Positions 1 to 9,461 of a stretch of 59,115 nucleotides of DNA are shown piece by piece (the first letter of the stretch is position 1; each line of letters starts with the position of its first letter). The stretch comes from Bacillus pseudomycoides DSM 12442 (GTDB taxonomy: Bacteria > Bacillota > Bacilli > Bacillales > Bacillaceae_G): assembly GCF_000161455.1 (NCBI RefSeq), contig NZ_CM000745.1:4375745-4434859 (forward strand). Direction: 5' to 3'. The position numbers were made by a program, and so were the translations under genes. Under the pieces are notes generated by a model, which was given only the letters and a program-made list of their open reading frames with translations, ran no database searches and was not told the origin of the DNA.

Positions 1-39
1 TACGAAGGTAGCTTTCTTCTTCGAAAAGGATTTACATCC

Positions 40-996
40 TTATTTTTCTGTTACAGTTTTTAATTCCTCTAACAACTCTTCTACATAATGCTGTGCACTT
101 TGTGCTGCGATACTACCATCGCCAGTTGCTGTTACAATTTGACGAAGCATTTTTTCGCGAACATCACCAGCTGCGAAAATACCAGGAACTTTCGTTTCCA
201 TACGTTCATTTGTTTCAATATAACCATTTTCATTTGTAATGCCAAGCTCAATAAATGGTTTTGATAATGGTAACATTCCGATATAGATAAAAGCACCGTC
301 TGCTTTAAATTCTTGTTCTTCACCAGTGTTAACATCTACAAGTGTTACACTACCTACTTTACCATTCTCTTCGTTAATTTCTTTTACAGTATGATTCCAA
401 ATGAAGTCCACTTTCTCATTTTGGAAAGCACGGTCTTGAAGAATTTTCTGTGCGCGAAGAGCATCACGACGGTGAACGATTGTTACTTTTGATGCGAAAC
501 GTGTTAAATACACACCTTCCTCAACAGCAGAATCTCCGCCGCCAACAACAACAAGTTCTTTCCCTTTAAAGAAAGCGCCGTCACATACCGCGCAATATGA
601 TACACCACGGCCACCAAGTTCTTTTTCACCTGGTACACCGATTTTTTTATACTCTGCACCACTTGCAACGATAATTGCGCGTGTTTTGTATTCTTTTTTA
701 CCAGCTACAACTGTTTTGTATTCTTTGCCATCGATGACTTCTTTCACATCACCATATGCATATTCAGCACCGAATTTTTTCGCATGCTCGAACATTTTAT
801 TTGATAAATCGGGTCCTAAAATAGATTCATAACCTGGATAGTTTTCTACATCTTCTGTGTTTGCCATTTGTCCGCCTGGAATACCACGTTCAAGCATAAG
901 CGTGCTTAAATTTGCACGAGACGTATACACTGCAGCTGTCATCCCAGCTGGCCCAGCACCAATAATAATGACATCATAAATTTTTTCTTCTGACAC
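40..996 (-). CDS. trxB: Thioredoxin-disulfide reductase TrxB
   Basis: This cytoplasmic FAD enzyme passes electrons from NADPH to thioredoxin. The FAD motif GAGPAG is at residues 13-18, the redox-active CAVC at 135-138, the NADPH motif GGGDSA follows, and the second FAD motif (FAAGDV) is near the C-terminus. At 318 aa it has normal length. I chose the GTG at 996 because the AGGAG ribosome binding site sits 6-7 bases before it; the GTG at 1005 overlaps that site. The promoter at 1036-1065 is its own. The neighbouring yvcD-like TPR gene lies upstream, as near trxB in B. subtilis. Identification is very secure. Confidence 0.97.
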   Translation of the reverse strand: MSEEKIYDVIIIGAGPAGMTAAVYTSRANLSTLMLERGIPGGQMANTEDVENYPGYESILGPDLSNKMFEHAKKFGAEYAYGDVKEVIDGKEYKTVVAGKKEYKTRAIIVASGAEYKKIGVPGEKELGGRGVSYCAVCDGAFFKGKELVVVGGGDSAVEEGVYLTRFASKVTIVHRRDALRAQKILQDRAFQNEKVDFIWNHTVKEINEENGKVGSVTLVDVNTGEEQEFKADGAFIYIGMLPLSKPFIELGITNENGYIETNERMETKVPGIFAAGDVREKMLRQIVTATGDGSIAAQSAQHYVEELLEELKTVTEK

Positions 997-1035
997 ACTA
1001 TTCACTCCTATTCATTCCTACCATAACTTACCCTC

Positions 1036-1065
1036 ATTATACTGTTAGCATCTGTTTTTTCCCAA
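1036..1065 (-). promoter_or_regulatory. Probable sigma-A promoter of trxB
   Basis: On the minus strand there is a perfect -10 TATAAT (1036-1041) and a TTGGGA -35 (1060-1065) separated by 18 bases, about 40 bases before the trxB start. This is inferred from consensus only. Confidence 0.5.
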
Positions 1066-1073
1066 TGATTTGC

Positions 1074-2585
1074 CTACGCGTGAGTACGCTTTACTACTTG
1101 CACATATTTTCTCACAGTTGCCACAGATACATTATATATATTTCCAAGTTCGGCCTGTGTCATTTTATTTCTCTGTTCTCCGCGCACAATATACTCGATT
1201 GCCGCAGACCAACCAAACACGTTTGTAAATACCGTCCCAGATGTATATAGGCGTATAAAAGTACAAAACCAGAAATGTAAGCACTCTTCAATCAATTCAT
1301 CTTCTTTATTTGTATAGTTATATAAGGCATCCGCAATCCGAATACATTGTTCAAACGGTTGTAACTCGCTCGGAATACTCTTATGACTGCTCATTAAAAA
1401 GAAGTATTTTGCCAGTTGCGAAACAATTGGCACACGATTTTTCGCCTGCGTCACATCAAAGAAAAAGCCAATCTTCTCAGGTGTTGTTAATTCATTCATT
1501 AAATACAGTGCTAACATTTGCTCTTCTAACGTTGTACTTTGCTGGAAAGATTTCCTCAGCTCTTCAAACAAAACATTCTGTCCTTCATCAGCTAAATGCA
1601 GGGCATTCCACGGCTCTTTCCCTTTTTTATCAGGGTGTAATTCTACAACAGATTGCCACATCTTTTCCGCTGTCTGTTGATCTTTTATCATATAAGCAGA
1701 GTATGCAAACCAATAGTAAAAGCTGACATCTCCTTCATAACCTTGACGCTTTAATAACCTTAACCATTTATATGCCGATGCAAAGTGACCAATTGTCGCG
1801 AATGTTGTTCCTAGCTTTAATCGATGCTCAAATGACATTGGATATACGGATTCTAGTTGCTTCGCTAACGCTTCTACTTGCTTATGCTCTCCAATTGAAT
1901 ATAGAAAAATAAGCGTATTACATAACGCATGCATATTACCAGGATTTTTCTCTAAAATCATCTCTGTTAACTTTAATGCTTTATCTACATTTCCTAACTG
2001 AAAATGAGCAATTGCTAAATTATTATAACCCGACCAAAATTCCGGATAATCTTTCGTAACAACTTCAAGTGTAGCAATTGCTTCTTCTAATTGTCCGTTG
2101 CGAATATAACGGTTCGCTTGTTCCTGCATGACAATTAACTCATCTTCATCTTCAAACTCTTCCGCATCCATTGATTCTTCTTCCATAATTTCAAGCAATT
2201 CTAACGTCTCTTCCACAAATTCCTTCTCTGTAGCTATCTCTAAATATTGCTCCGCATACTTCTTCGCCTGCTGAAACAAGCCAAGATATGCGTAATTATT
2301 TGCTACAAAATAATAGCACTGTTCAATATTAGAATTCGAACGAATCAGTTTCAAGAAAATTTGATTTGATTCTTGATACTCACCGACTTCCGATAATACC
2401 GTAGCTAATTGACATAAAATAAACGGCTCTTTCTCACTTTGTGCCGCTCTTCGAAAATATTTAATCGCATCTTGTAATTTATGATTGCGATAAGACTTCA
2501 TCCCTTTTTTATAAAAGAAATCAGCTAATTGATTAAAAGAGATAACTTGTCCGTTCTCCTTAAATATTCTTTGATTTTTCCCCAT
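1074..2585 (-). CDS. TPR-repeat protein with C-terminal helix-turn-helix-like segment (YvcD-like)
   Basis: The protein has 503 aa and is soluble. Tetratricopeptide repeats occupy most of it (motifs such as ALCNTLIFLYSIGEHKQ and GYNNLAIAHFQLGN), with an acidic stretch near residues 135-150. The last 35 residues (MTQAELGNIYNVSVATVRKYV) read like a helix-turn-helix, which would make it a TPR-plus-DNA-binding protein. The ATG at 2585 follows GGAGG with good spacing; a longer reading to 2660 has no binding site. Position beside trxB matches yvcD of B. subtilis. Its role is unknown; TPRs suggest protein-protein contact. Confidence 0.8.
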   Translation of the reverse strand: MGKNQRIFKENGQVISFNQLADFFYKKGMKSYRNHKLQDAIKYFRRAAQSEKEPFILCQLATVLSEVGEYQESNQIFLKLIRSNSNIEQCYYFVANNYAYLGLFQQAKKYAEQYLEIATEKEFVEETLELLEIMEEESMDAEEFEDEDELIVMQEQANRYIRNGQLEEAIATLEVVTKDYPEFWSGYNNLAIAHFQLGNVDKALKLTEMILEKNPGNMHALCNTLIFLYSIGEHKQVEALAKQLESVYPMSFEHRLKLGTTFATIGHFASAYKWLRLLKRQGYEGDVSFYYWFAYSAYMIKDQQTAEKMWQSVVELHPDKKGKEPWNALHLADEGQNVLFEELRKSFQQSTTLEEQMLALYLMNELTTPEKIGFFFDVTQAKNRVPIVSQLAKYFFLMSSHKSIPSELQPFEQCIRIADALYNYTNKEDELIEECLHFWFCTFIRLYTSGTVFTNVFGWSAAIEYIVRGEQRNKMTQAELGNIYNVSVATVRKYVQVVKRTHA

Positions 2586-2716
2586 ATATCCTCCAGTTTT
2601 TTGTTTTCTTCGTTCATACCTTCTTCTATTTATAAGTATAAACGATTCCGTAAAAAACAAAACAGTATATTATAATCAATTATTTCCTTTTTATTCATAA
2701 AAAGAGAAGGGAAATG

Positions 2717-3238
2717 TTACATTTTTAACATTGACTTTCTCCTCTCTGCCATCTCTTCCTTCGTATAAATGATACGCATTGGATTTCCACCTACAAAAGC
2801 ACCGCTTGGTACATCACGGTGAACAAGCGTACCTGCTGAAACAATAGCACCGTCCCCAATCTTCACACCTGGCAATACAGTGGAATTTGCTCCAATCATC
2901 ACTTCATTCCCTATGATTACTTCTCCAAGACGATATTCCGTAATTAAATATTCGTGAGCTAAAATCGTTGTATTGTAGCCAATTATTGAATTTGCTCCAA
3001 CTGTAATCTTTTCTGGAAACATAGTATCAGGCATAGCCATAAGTGCAAATGATGTTTGCTCTCCGACTTTCATCCGTAAAAACGTGCGATACAACCAGTT
3101 CTTCACGGATAAAAATGGCGTATAGCGTGCAATTTGAATAACAATAAAATTTTTCATTACCTTAAAGAAGGATACTGTTTTATACACATTCCATAATGAA
3201 TTTGCTCCTGAAACAGGGTAGCACGTTGTCCGTCGCAC
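2717..3238 (-). CDS. yvoF: Left-handed beta-helix acyltransferase YvoF
   Basis: The protein has 173 aa of hexapeptide repeats (patterns like IIGYNT, VMIGAN, VKIGDG, AIVSAG), the fold of trimeric acetyl/acyltransferases that use acetyl-CoA. The C-terminal GAFVGGNPMRII is typical of this class. It starts with GTG behind GGGGAGAG. It is the last gene of the hprK-lgt-ppaX-yvoF order known in B. subtilis, about 20 bases from ppaX, so it is probably cotranscribed. The acceptor substrate is not known; a cell envelope sugar or small molecule is possible. The family call is secure and the symbol rests on both sequence and context. Confidence 0.88.
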   Translation of the reverse strand: MRRTTCYPVSGANSLWNVYKTVSFFKVMKNFIVIQIARYTPFLSVKNWLYRTFLRMKVGEQTSFALMAMPDTMFPEKITVGANSIIGYNTTILAHEYLITEYRLGEVIIGNEVMIGANSTVLPGVKIGDGAIVSAGTLVHRDVPSGAFVGGNPMRIIYTKEEMAERRKSMLKM

Positions 3239-3259
3239 TTTGCTCTCTCCCCTTATCTA

Positions 3260-3898
3260 CTATTCAGACAAAATGGATAATAAATCACTCATTCTATCTA
3301 GTACATAATCCGGCTTATACGATTCTAAATACTCTCTACCTTTAATCGTCCATGCCACTGCCGCTGTTTTCGTACCTGCGTTTTGTCCGCCTACTATATC
3401 ATGATGGTTATCACCAACCATTAATGTTTCTTCCGGTTTTGCATCCAATAGTTTCAATGCTTTTTGAATAGGTTCTGGATGTGGTTTCACGTGTTCTACA
3501 TCATCAATTGTTACAACAACATCAAAGAACTCCTTTAATTTTGAAAGCTTTAAACCCATTTCTACTGTTTGTCTCGCCTTCGTGGTCACAATTCCAATTT
3601 TATAACCTTGTTTCTTTAATTCCTGAACGGTTTCATAGACAGTTTCATATTCTTCCACTAGTTCATCATGATGGTCATGATTAAACTGACGATAGCACTG
3701 AATCATCTCATCTACCTTGCCCTCATCCATTGAACGAAACGTCTCATGCAAAGATGGACCGATAAATGGCAATATATCTTCGCGCTTATACTGATCTGGA
3801 TAGTACTTATTTAACGTGTGTAAAAAAGAAGAAATAATAAGTTCATTTGTATTTATTAATGTTCCATCTAAATCAAATAACACTGTATTTATTTTCAT
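3260..3898 (-). CDS. ppaX: Pyrophosphatase PpaX (HAD superfamily)
   Basis: This cytoplasmic phosphatase hydrolyses the pyrophosphate released when HPr kinase/phosphorylase dephosphorylates HPr-Ser-P. HAD motif I is DLDGT at residues 9-13 (nucleophile Asp9), motif II lies in GIVTTKA, and motif III/IV in MVGDNHHDI. It has 212 aa, close to the usual 216. The ATG at 3898 has GAAAGGA upstream; an upstream in-frame ATG at 3940 has no clear site. It sits between lgt and yvoF in the hprK operon, which makes the PpaX assignment stronger than a generic HAD phosphatase. Confidence 0.92.
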   Translation of the reverse strand: MKINTVLFDLDGTLINTNELIISSFLHTLNKYYPDQYKREDILPFIGPSLHETFRSMDEGKVDEMIQCYRQFNHDHHDELVEEYETVYETVQELKKQGYKIGIVTTKARQTVEMGLKLSKLKEFFDVVVTIDDVEHVKPHPEPIQKALKLLDAKPEETLMVGDNHHDIVGGQNAGTKTAAVAWTIKGREYLESYKPDYVLDRMSDLLSILSE

Positions 3899-3963
3899 AT
3901 GCTCGATCCTTTCACTGCCTGAATATGAAAGAAGCAGCATCTCATATAAGATGCTACTTTTCT

Positions 3964-4776
3964 CTAGTTTTCTGAATATCTTTTATCAGCTTGCCCCATT
4001 ATACGTCTCACAATAATGAAAATGATAGAAATAACAACAAGCCCGATGGACATCACTTGCGCAATGCGAAGCGGTCCTAACATTAAGCTATCCGTACGTA
4101 AGCCTTCCACAAAGAAACGTCCAACTGAATACCAAATTAAATACGTAAAGAATAATTCACCACGGCGTAAATTCGCTTTGCGTAATAACAATAATAGAAT
4201 TACACCTGCAAAATTCCATAATGATTCATATAAGAACGTTGGATGATAATATACACCATCAATATACATTTGATTCACAATAAACTCTGGTAAATGTAAG
4301 CCTTCTAAAAACTGTCTTGTTACTTCACCGCCGTGAGCCTCTTGGTTCATAAAGTTCCCCCATCGGCCAATTGCTTGTCCAAGAAGAATACTTGGTGCTG
4401 CAATATCAGCCAGCTTCCAGAAGGAAATACCGCGTTTTTTCGCAAAGAAAATCCCCGTAATCACCGCTCCGATTAAACCACCATGAATCGCCAATCCACC
4501 TTGACGAATATTAATAATTTGCCTTGGGTCTTGTACATAATATTCCCACTCAAAAATAACATAGTATGCGCGTGCGCAAATAATCGCGATTGGTACCGCA
4601 ATTAAAACAAGATCGACAAAAGTATCTTTTGGAATACCTAATCGTTCACCCTCGCGCGTAGCTAGCCAAAGTCCAAGCAAAACACCTGTCCCAATAATAA
4701 TCCCATACCAATAGACTGGGAACGGCCCAAGTTGAATCGCTACACGATCTAGCTGTGGTACAGAACCTAACAGCAT
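3964..4776 (-). CDS. lgt: Prolipoprotein diacylglyceryl transferase Lgt
   Basis: This integral membrane enzyme moves a diacylglyceryl group from phosphatidylglycerol to the lipobox cysteine of prolipoproteins, the first lipoprotein maturation step. It has 270 aa and about seven membrane segments. The family signature GRWGNFMNQEAHGG is present, as is the HGGLIGA motif with its conserved histidine. Binding site GAGAGAGGT precedes the ATG. Twenty-three bases separate it from hprK and about 65 from ppaX. Likely clients within the window are the DUF4362 lipoprotein and CccB. Confidence 0.97.
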   Translation of the reverse strand: MLLGSVPQLDRVAIQLGPFPVYWYGIIIGTGVLLGLWLATREGERLGIPKDTFVDLVLIAVPIAIICARAYYVIFEWEYYVQDPRQIINIRQGGLAIHGGLIGAVITGIFFAKKRGISFWKLADIAAPSILLGQAIGRWGNFMNQEAHGGEVTRQFLEGLHLPEFIVNQMYIDGVYYHPTFLYESLWNFAGVILLLLLRKANLRRGELFFTYLIWYSVGRFFVEGLRTDSLMLGPLRIAQVMSIGLVVISIIFIIVRRIMGQADKRYSEN

Positions 4777-4799
4777 ATGTATGACCTCTCTCTCCTAAT

Positions 4800-5729
4800 T
4801 TATTCTTGATTTCCTAGTTCAATCGCACTCATTAAGCGCTCAGAAAATTGTTGTGCTGCATTGACTCCCATTCGTTTTAATCTGAAGTTCATTGCTGCTA
4901 CTTCAATAATAACAGCCAAGTTTCGGCCAGGACGAACTGGAAGTGTAATCTTCGTAAGTTCTGTATCTATAATTTTCATTTTCTCTTCATCAAGACCTAG
5001 ACGATCATAGTTTTTCTTTTGATCCCAAATCTCAAGATTAATCACAAGTGTAATACGCTTGTAGTTTCGCACAGCCCCTGCACCAAATAACGTCATGACG
5101 TTAATGATACCTAGACCACGAATTTCTAGTAAATGCTCAATTAAATCTGGCGAGCTTCCTACTAACGTATCTTCATCTTCTTGACGAATTTCTACGCTAT
5201 CATCCGCAACTAAGCGGTGACCGCGTTTAACAAGTTCAAGTGCTGTTTCACTTTTCCCGACGCCACTTTGACCTGTAATTAAAACACCAACGCCGTAAAT
5301 ATCTACTAATACACCGTGAACGGCAGTTGTTGGTGCTAACTTACCTTCTAAATAATTTGTTAAACGACTTGATAGTCTTGTCGTCGTTTGGGAAGAGCGT
5401 AAAAGAGGCACACCAAACTCACGTGATGCTTGCAATAATTCTCCAGGTACATCTTGACTACGCGTTACGATAATACACGGCGTTTCTTCTGTACAAAGAG
5501 CTGTCATTCTTTCTTGCTTTTGCTCAGTTGTTAATGTATCAAAAAAAGTAAGCTCCGTTTTTCCAAGAAGCTGTACGCGATCTGCTGGATAATATGTAAA
5601 GAATCCTGCCATTTCAATTCCAGGTCGCGATAAATCACTTGTATCAATTGGACGATGAATTCCTTCCTCACCACTTACTAATTCCAATTGAAATTGCTCA
5701 ATTAAATCTTTTGTCCTTACTTTCGGCAT
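4800..5729 (-). CDS. hprK: HPr kinase/phosphorylase HprK
   Basis: HprK phosphorylates HPr at Ser46 and also reverses this, setting carbon catabolite repression through CcpA. The 309-aa protein has the P-loop GQSGVGKS at 153-160, the conserved His138 before it, and the C-terminal family signature around LLEIRGLGIINVMTLFG. The ATG at 5729 has GTGGAGG upstream; a reading to 5765 lacks one. It is the first gene of hprK-lgt-ppaX-yvoF. Its output is relevant to the PTS operons in this window, one of which has a cre-like site. Confidence 0.97.
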   Translation of the reverse strand: MPKVRTKDLIEQFQLELVSGEEGIHRPIDTSDLSRPGIEMAGFFTYYPADRVQLLGKTELTFFDTLTTEQKQERMTALCTEETPCIIVTRSQDVPGELLQASREFGVPLLRSSQTTTRLSSRLTNYLEGKLAPTTAVHGVLVDIYGVGVLITGQSGVGKSETALELVKRGHRLVADDSVEIRQEDEDTLVGSSPDLIEHLLEIRGLGIINVMTLFGAGAVRNYKRITLVINLEIWDQKKNYDRLGLDEEKMKIIDTELTKITLPVRPGRNLAVIIEVAAMNFRLKRMGVNAAQQFSERLMSAIELGNQE

Positions 5730-5843
5730 ATGTAAACCTCCACTCCGCTGCGGGTTCATTCTCATTTGATGTAAAATTCCATTCTAACCGATATTGTACC
5801 ATTTTTTTCTGAAAACAAGAAATATGGTTTCTACTAAATAGAA

Positions 5844-5880
5844 AAAAACATTTCATGAGATTCATGAAATGTTTTTCTTT
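5844..5880. terminator. Bidirectional intrinsic terminator between yvlD and hprK
   Basis: A 15-bp near-perfect stem (AAAAACATTTCATGA and its complement) has a short GAT loop and A/T runs on both sides, so it can work in either direction. It separates yvlD from hprK. Confidence 0.8.
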
Positions 5881-5891
5881 TTGTCATTTTT

Positions 5892-6266
5892 CTATTTTTT
5901 CTCAGATAATGGCTCGACAATTACTTTATCAATCAGCATATTTAAAATAGAAATACAAATTGCCGCAAGAATTGCTACACCAAATCCTGATATGTTAAAA
6001 GCATCACCTAACAAAGAATCTGTCATCTCTAATGTAATTGCATTAATTATAATTAGGAAGAAACCAAATGTTAAAACAGTAATCGGTAACGTAATTAAAA
6101 TTAATAACGGTTTTACAAATACATTTAAAATCGACAAAATAACGCTCGCGATAATCGCGGTTTGTATGTTTTCTATGTAAAATGCGTCTGGTGCAATTCC
6201 CTTTAGAAGACCTGATACAACAATTAATACGACGCTATTCACAAGAAGTGATAGAATCCATCTCAT
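5892..6266 (-). CDS. yvlD: Small membrane protein YvlD (phage holin family IV type)
   Basis: The protein has 124 aa and four hydrophobic segments and belongs to the widespread YvlD family, sometimes labelled phage holin family 4 although it is not phage-linked here. In B. subtilis yvlD lies near hprK and uvrA as here; yvlA, yvlB and yvlC are absent from this window. I place the start at the second ATG (6266), because AAAAGG overlaps the first ATG at 6278 but is well spaced for the second. Molecular function is not established. Confidence 0.85.
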   Translation of the reverse strand: MRWILSLLVNSVVLIVVSGLLKGIAPDAFYIENIQTAIIASVILSILNVFVKPLLILITLPITVLTFGFFLIIINAITLEMTDSLLGDAFNISGFGVAILAAICISILNMLIDKVIVEPLSEKK

Positions 6267-6350
6267 TTTCTTACACATCCTTTTGATATATATACTTAAT
6301 CATACGCTAATGGATAGCAAACGCCAAGTAACCATAAAAAAAAGCGAGGG

Positions 6351-6503
6351 AAAACCTTTCTTTTTTTTTGGGAAGAGAGCATCCACCCATGCATAGGAGG
6401 TTCGCCCCATGCCATGTGAAAACAGAGGGAGGAAATGAGTAGGAGTCTCCTTTTGGCTTCGTAGCCGTGATTTGTATGCTGAAAATCGAAATGAGTTTAT
6501 ATA
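6351..6503 (+). repeat. Family 1 dispersed repeat (bcr1-like), copy A
   Basis: This is non-coding. It contains the family landmarks GAGAGCATCC, CCCATGCCATGTGAAAAC and GAGTAGGAGTCTCC, then a TAGCCG segment and a terminal TTTATATA. The 3' half can fold as a hairpin (GGGAG with CTCCT). It fills the gap between yvlD and uvrA. It resembles the bcr1 element described in the B. cereus group; I could not check the name against a database. Confidence 0.75.
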
Positions 6504-6560
6504 ACAACTTATTCCAGCCCTTATACTTGTATACCTGTCACGCTAAATCCTCTCCCAAAC

Positions 6561-6593
6561 AAAAACAAGGAGCTAGCCAATTGGCTTAGCTCC
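6561..6593 (-). terminator. Intrinsic terminator of uvrBA
   Basis: A 12-bp stem (GGAGCTA.GCCAA with TTGGCTTAGCTCC) is followed on the minus strand by TTGTTTTT. It overlaps the uvrA stop codon. Confidence 0.85.
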
Positions 6594-9456
6594 CTACCTC
6601 AACCTCATTCATCTTCTCTTTCATACGAGCCGTATCACGCTCTAAAATCTCTTTTAAATACTTCCCTGTATAGGAACGCTCTTCTTTTACAACTTGCTCC
6701 GGCGTACCTGACGCAATGATTTGACCACCTTTGTCTCCGCCTTCTGGACCAAGGTCAACAATGTAATCTGCTGTCTTAATTACATCTAGGTTATGCTCGA
6801 TAACAAGCACAGTTTCCCCACTTTCAACAAGGCGCTGTAATACTTCTAGAAGTCGTGCAATATCATGTGCATGTAAGCCGGTTGTCGGCTCATCTAAAAT
6901 ATATAACGTACGACCTGTAGAACGGCGATGTAATTCAGATGCAAGTTTCACACGCTGCGCTTCACCACCCGATAATGTAGTAGCCGGCTGCCCTAATTTC
7001 ATATAGCCTAGCCCTACATCTACAAGCGTCTGCAACTTCCGTTTAATTTTCGGGATGTTGGCAAAGAATTCTACCCCATCTTCAATCGTCATTCCTAGTA
7101 CTTCAGAAATGTTCTTATCTTTATATTTCACTTCTAACGTTTCACGATTATAACGTTTTCCATGACATACTTCACATGGAACATATACATCCGGTAAGAA
7201 ATGCATTTCAATTTTAATAATCCCATCACCGCGGCAAGCCTCACAACGACCACCTTTCACGTTAAAACTAAAACGTCCCTTTTGATACCCACGTACTTTT
7301 GCTTCATTCGTTTGCGCAAACACATCACGGATATCATCGAAAACGCCTGTGTATGTTGCTGGATTCGAGCGCGGTGTACGTCCGATTGGTGATTGATCAA
7401 TATCAATAACTTTATCTAAATGCTCAAGGCCTTTAATTTCCTTATGAGCTCCTGGCTTACTTTTCGCTTTATATAATTTCTGTGCTAACGATTTATATAG
7501 AACTTCATTGATCATCGTACTTTTTCCTGATCCAGATACGCCGGTTACTGCTACAAATGTCCCAAGCGGGAATGACATCTTCGCATTTTTTAAGTTATTT
7601 TCTTTTGCACCAATAATCTCGACCTTACGCCCATCCCCTTTACGTCTCTCAAGTGGGACCGGAATAAATTTCTTACCGCTTAAATATTGCCCTGTTAATG
7701 AATTATCATCATTCATCACTTCATCTGGCGAGCCAGATGACACAACTTGCCCACCATGAATTCCTGCGCCAGGGCCAATATCAAGTAAATAATCAGCCGC
7801 CATCATTGTATCTTCATCATGTTCAACAACGATTAGCGTATTTCCTAAATCACGCATTTCCTGTAGTGTACGAATCAAGCGATCATTGTCACGCTGATGT
7901 AAACCGATAGAAGGTTCATCAAGAATATACAATACACCAGTTAAACGAGAACCAATTTGCGTTGCAAGACGAATACGCTGTGCTTCTCCACCTGATAATG
8001 TTCCTGCTGCACGGCTTAATGTTAAATAATCAAGTCCAACGTTAATTAAGAAACTTACGCGCTCTTTAATTTCACGTAAAATTAAACGAGCAATCTTTTC
8101 TTGTTTTTCTGTCAGTTCAATGCCCTCGAAGAAATCATAAACTTCTTGAACAGAGTACTTCGTTACATCCGCAATCGTTTTTCCGCCAACAAAAACAGCT
8201 AAGCTTTCTGGCTTCAAGCGGCCGCCCTTACATTTCGGACACGCCTGCTCCGCCATATACTTCTCCATTTGTTCACGAATGTAATCAGAACTTGTTTCAC
8301 GGTAGCGACGTTCAATATTTGGAATAACTCCTTCAAATAAAATATCACTTTCTTTCACTTGTCCAAAGTCATTCACATAACGGAAATAAACCTTCTCTTC
8401 TCCACTTCCGTACAACACTTTATCAAATAACTCTTTCGGTATATCCTTCACAGGCATATCCATATCAATGCCGTAATGATTACACACAGATTGCAGTAAT
8501 TGCGGATAATATTGCGAACTAGTCGGTTCCCAAGGGGCAATCGCATGCCCATTTAACGATAAATCCCAATTTGGAATTACAAGTTCTAAATCTACCTCTA
8601 ACTTTGAGCCAAGCCCATCACAAGACGGACACGCACCAAATGGGCTATTGAAAGAGAACATACGAGGTTCTAATTCACCGATCGAAAAACCACAATGCGG
8701 GCAAGCATGATGCTCACTAAATAAAAGCTCCTCTTCTCCAATCACATCGATTAATACACGACCTCCACCTAGTTTCAATGCACTTTCAAGAGAATCTGCA
8801 AGGCGGCTTGCAACCCCTTCTTTCACAACGATACGGTCAATTACGACTTCAATGGAATGCTTCTTGTTTTTATCTAACGTAATTTCTTCAGACACATCAA
8901 GCATTTCTCCATCAACACGAACGCGAACATAACCTTGTTTCTTTATATCCTCTAATACTTTCACGTGTGCACCTTTACGACCTGATACAATCGGTGCTAA
9001 CACTTGTAATTTCGTGCGCTCTGGATATTCCAAAACACGGTCTACCATTTGTTCTACCGTTTGTGATGTAATTTCAATCCCGTGGTTCGGACAGATTGGT
9101 GTCCCAATACGCGCAAATAATAGGCGTAAATAATCATAAATCTCTGTCACCGTTCCGACTGTTGAACGCGGGTTACGACTCGTCGTTTTTTGATCAATTG
9201 AAATTGCTGGCGATAACCCTTCAATTGTATCCACATCCGGTTTATCCATTTGCCCTAAAAATTGGCGCGCATACGCGGATAAAGACTCCACGTATCTGCG
9301 CTGCCCTTCGGCATAAATCGTATCAAATGCTAATGATGATTTCCCTGAACCAGACAGACCTGTCACAACAACGAGCTGATTTCTCGGAATGGTTACATCA
9401 ATATTTTTCAAGTTATGTGCCCTCGCACCTTTTACAACGATAAAATCTTTGCTCAC
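6586..9456 (-). CDS. uvrA: Excinuclease ABC subunit A (UvrA)
   Basis: UvrA is the DNA-damage sensor of nucleotide excision repair, an ABC ATPase dimer that loads UvrB. It has 956 aa. Two ATPase modules each have a Walker A (GLSGSGKS and GVSGSGKS) and the signature LSGGEAQR. Zinc clusters are visible as CPHC...CPSC and CEAC...CEVC. I prefer the GTG at 9456, well placed behind GGAAGG; the in-frame GTG at 9465 is too close to that site. It begins 5 bases after uvrB ends, so the genes form one operon, under the LexA-like box before uvrB. Confidence 0.97.
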   Translation of the reverse strand: MSKDFIVVKGARAHNLKNIDVTIPRNQLVVVTGLSGSGKSSLAFDTIYAEGQRRYVESLSAYARQFLGQMDKPDVDTIEGLSPAISIDQKTTSRNPRSTVGTVTEIYDYLRLLFARIGTPICPNHGIEITSQTVEQMVDRVLEYPERTKLQVLAPIVSGRKGAHVKVLEDIKKQGYVRVRVDGEMLDVSEEITLDKNKKHSIEVVIDRIVVKEGVASRLADSLESALKLGGGRVLIDVIGEEELLFSEHHACPHCGFSIGELEPRMFSFNSPFGACPSCDGLGSKLEVDLELVIPNWDLSLNGHAIAPWEPTSSQYYPQLLQSVCNHYGIDMDMPVKDIPKELFDKVLYGSGEEKVYFRYVNDFGQVKESDILFEGVIPNIERRYRETSSDYIREQMEKYMAEQACPKCKGGRLKPESLAVFVGGKTIADVTKYSVQEVYDFFEGIELTEKQEKIARLILREIKERVSFLINVGLDYLTLSRAAGTLSGGEAQRIRLATQIGSRLTGVLYILDEPSIGLHQRDNDRLIRTLQEMRDLGNTLIVVEHDEDTMMAADYLLDIGPGAGIHGGQVVSSGSPDEVMNDDNSLTGQYLSGKKFIPVPLERRKGDGRKVEIIGAKENNLKNAKMSFPLGTFVAVTGVSGSGKSTMINEVLYKSLAQKLYKAKSKPGAHKEIKGLEHLDKVIDIDQSPIGRTPRSNPATYTGVFDDIRDVFAQTNEAKVRGYQKGRFSFNVKGGRCEACRGDGIIKIEMHFLPDVYVPCEVCHGKRYNRETLEVKYKDKNISEVLGMTIEDGVEFFANIPKIKRKLQTLVDVGLGYMKLGQPATTLSGGEAQRVKLASELHRRSTGRTLYILDEPTTGLHAHDIARLLEVLQRLVESGETVLVIEHNLDVIKTADYIVDLGPEGGDKGGQIIASGTPEQVVKEERSYTGKYLKEILERDTARMKEKMNEVEVGS

Positions 9457-9461
9457 TATTT

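Noticed and set aside
5892..6266. YvlD as a phage holin or prophage remnant
   Set aside because: The family name is misleading; the gene sits in a conserved chromosomal order with hprK and uvrA, and no phage gene is nearby.
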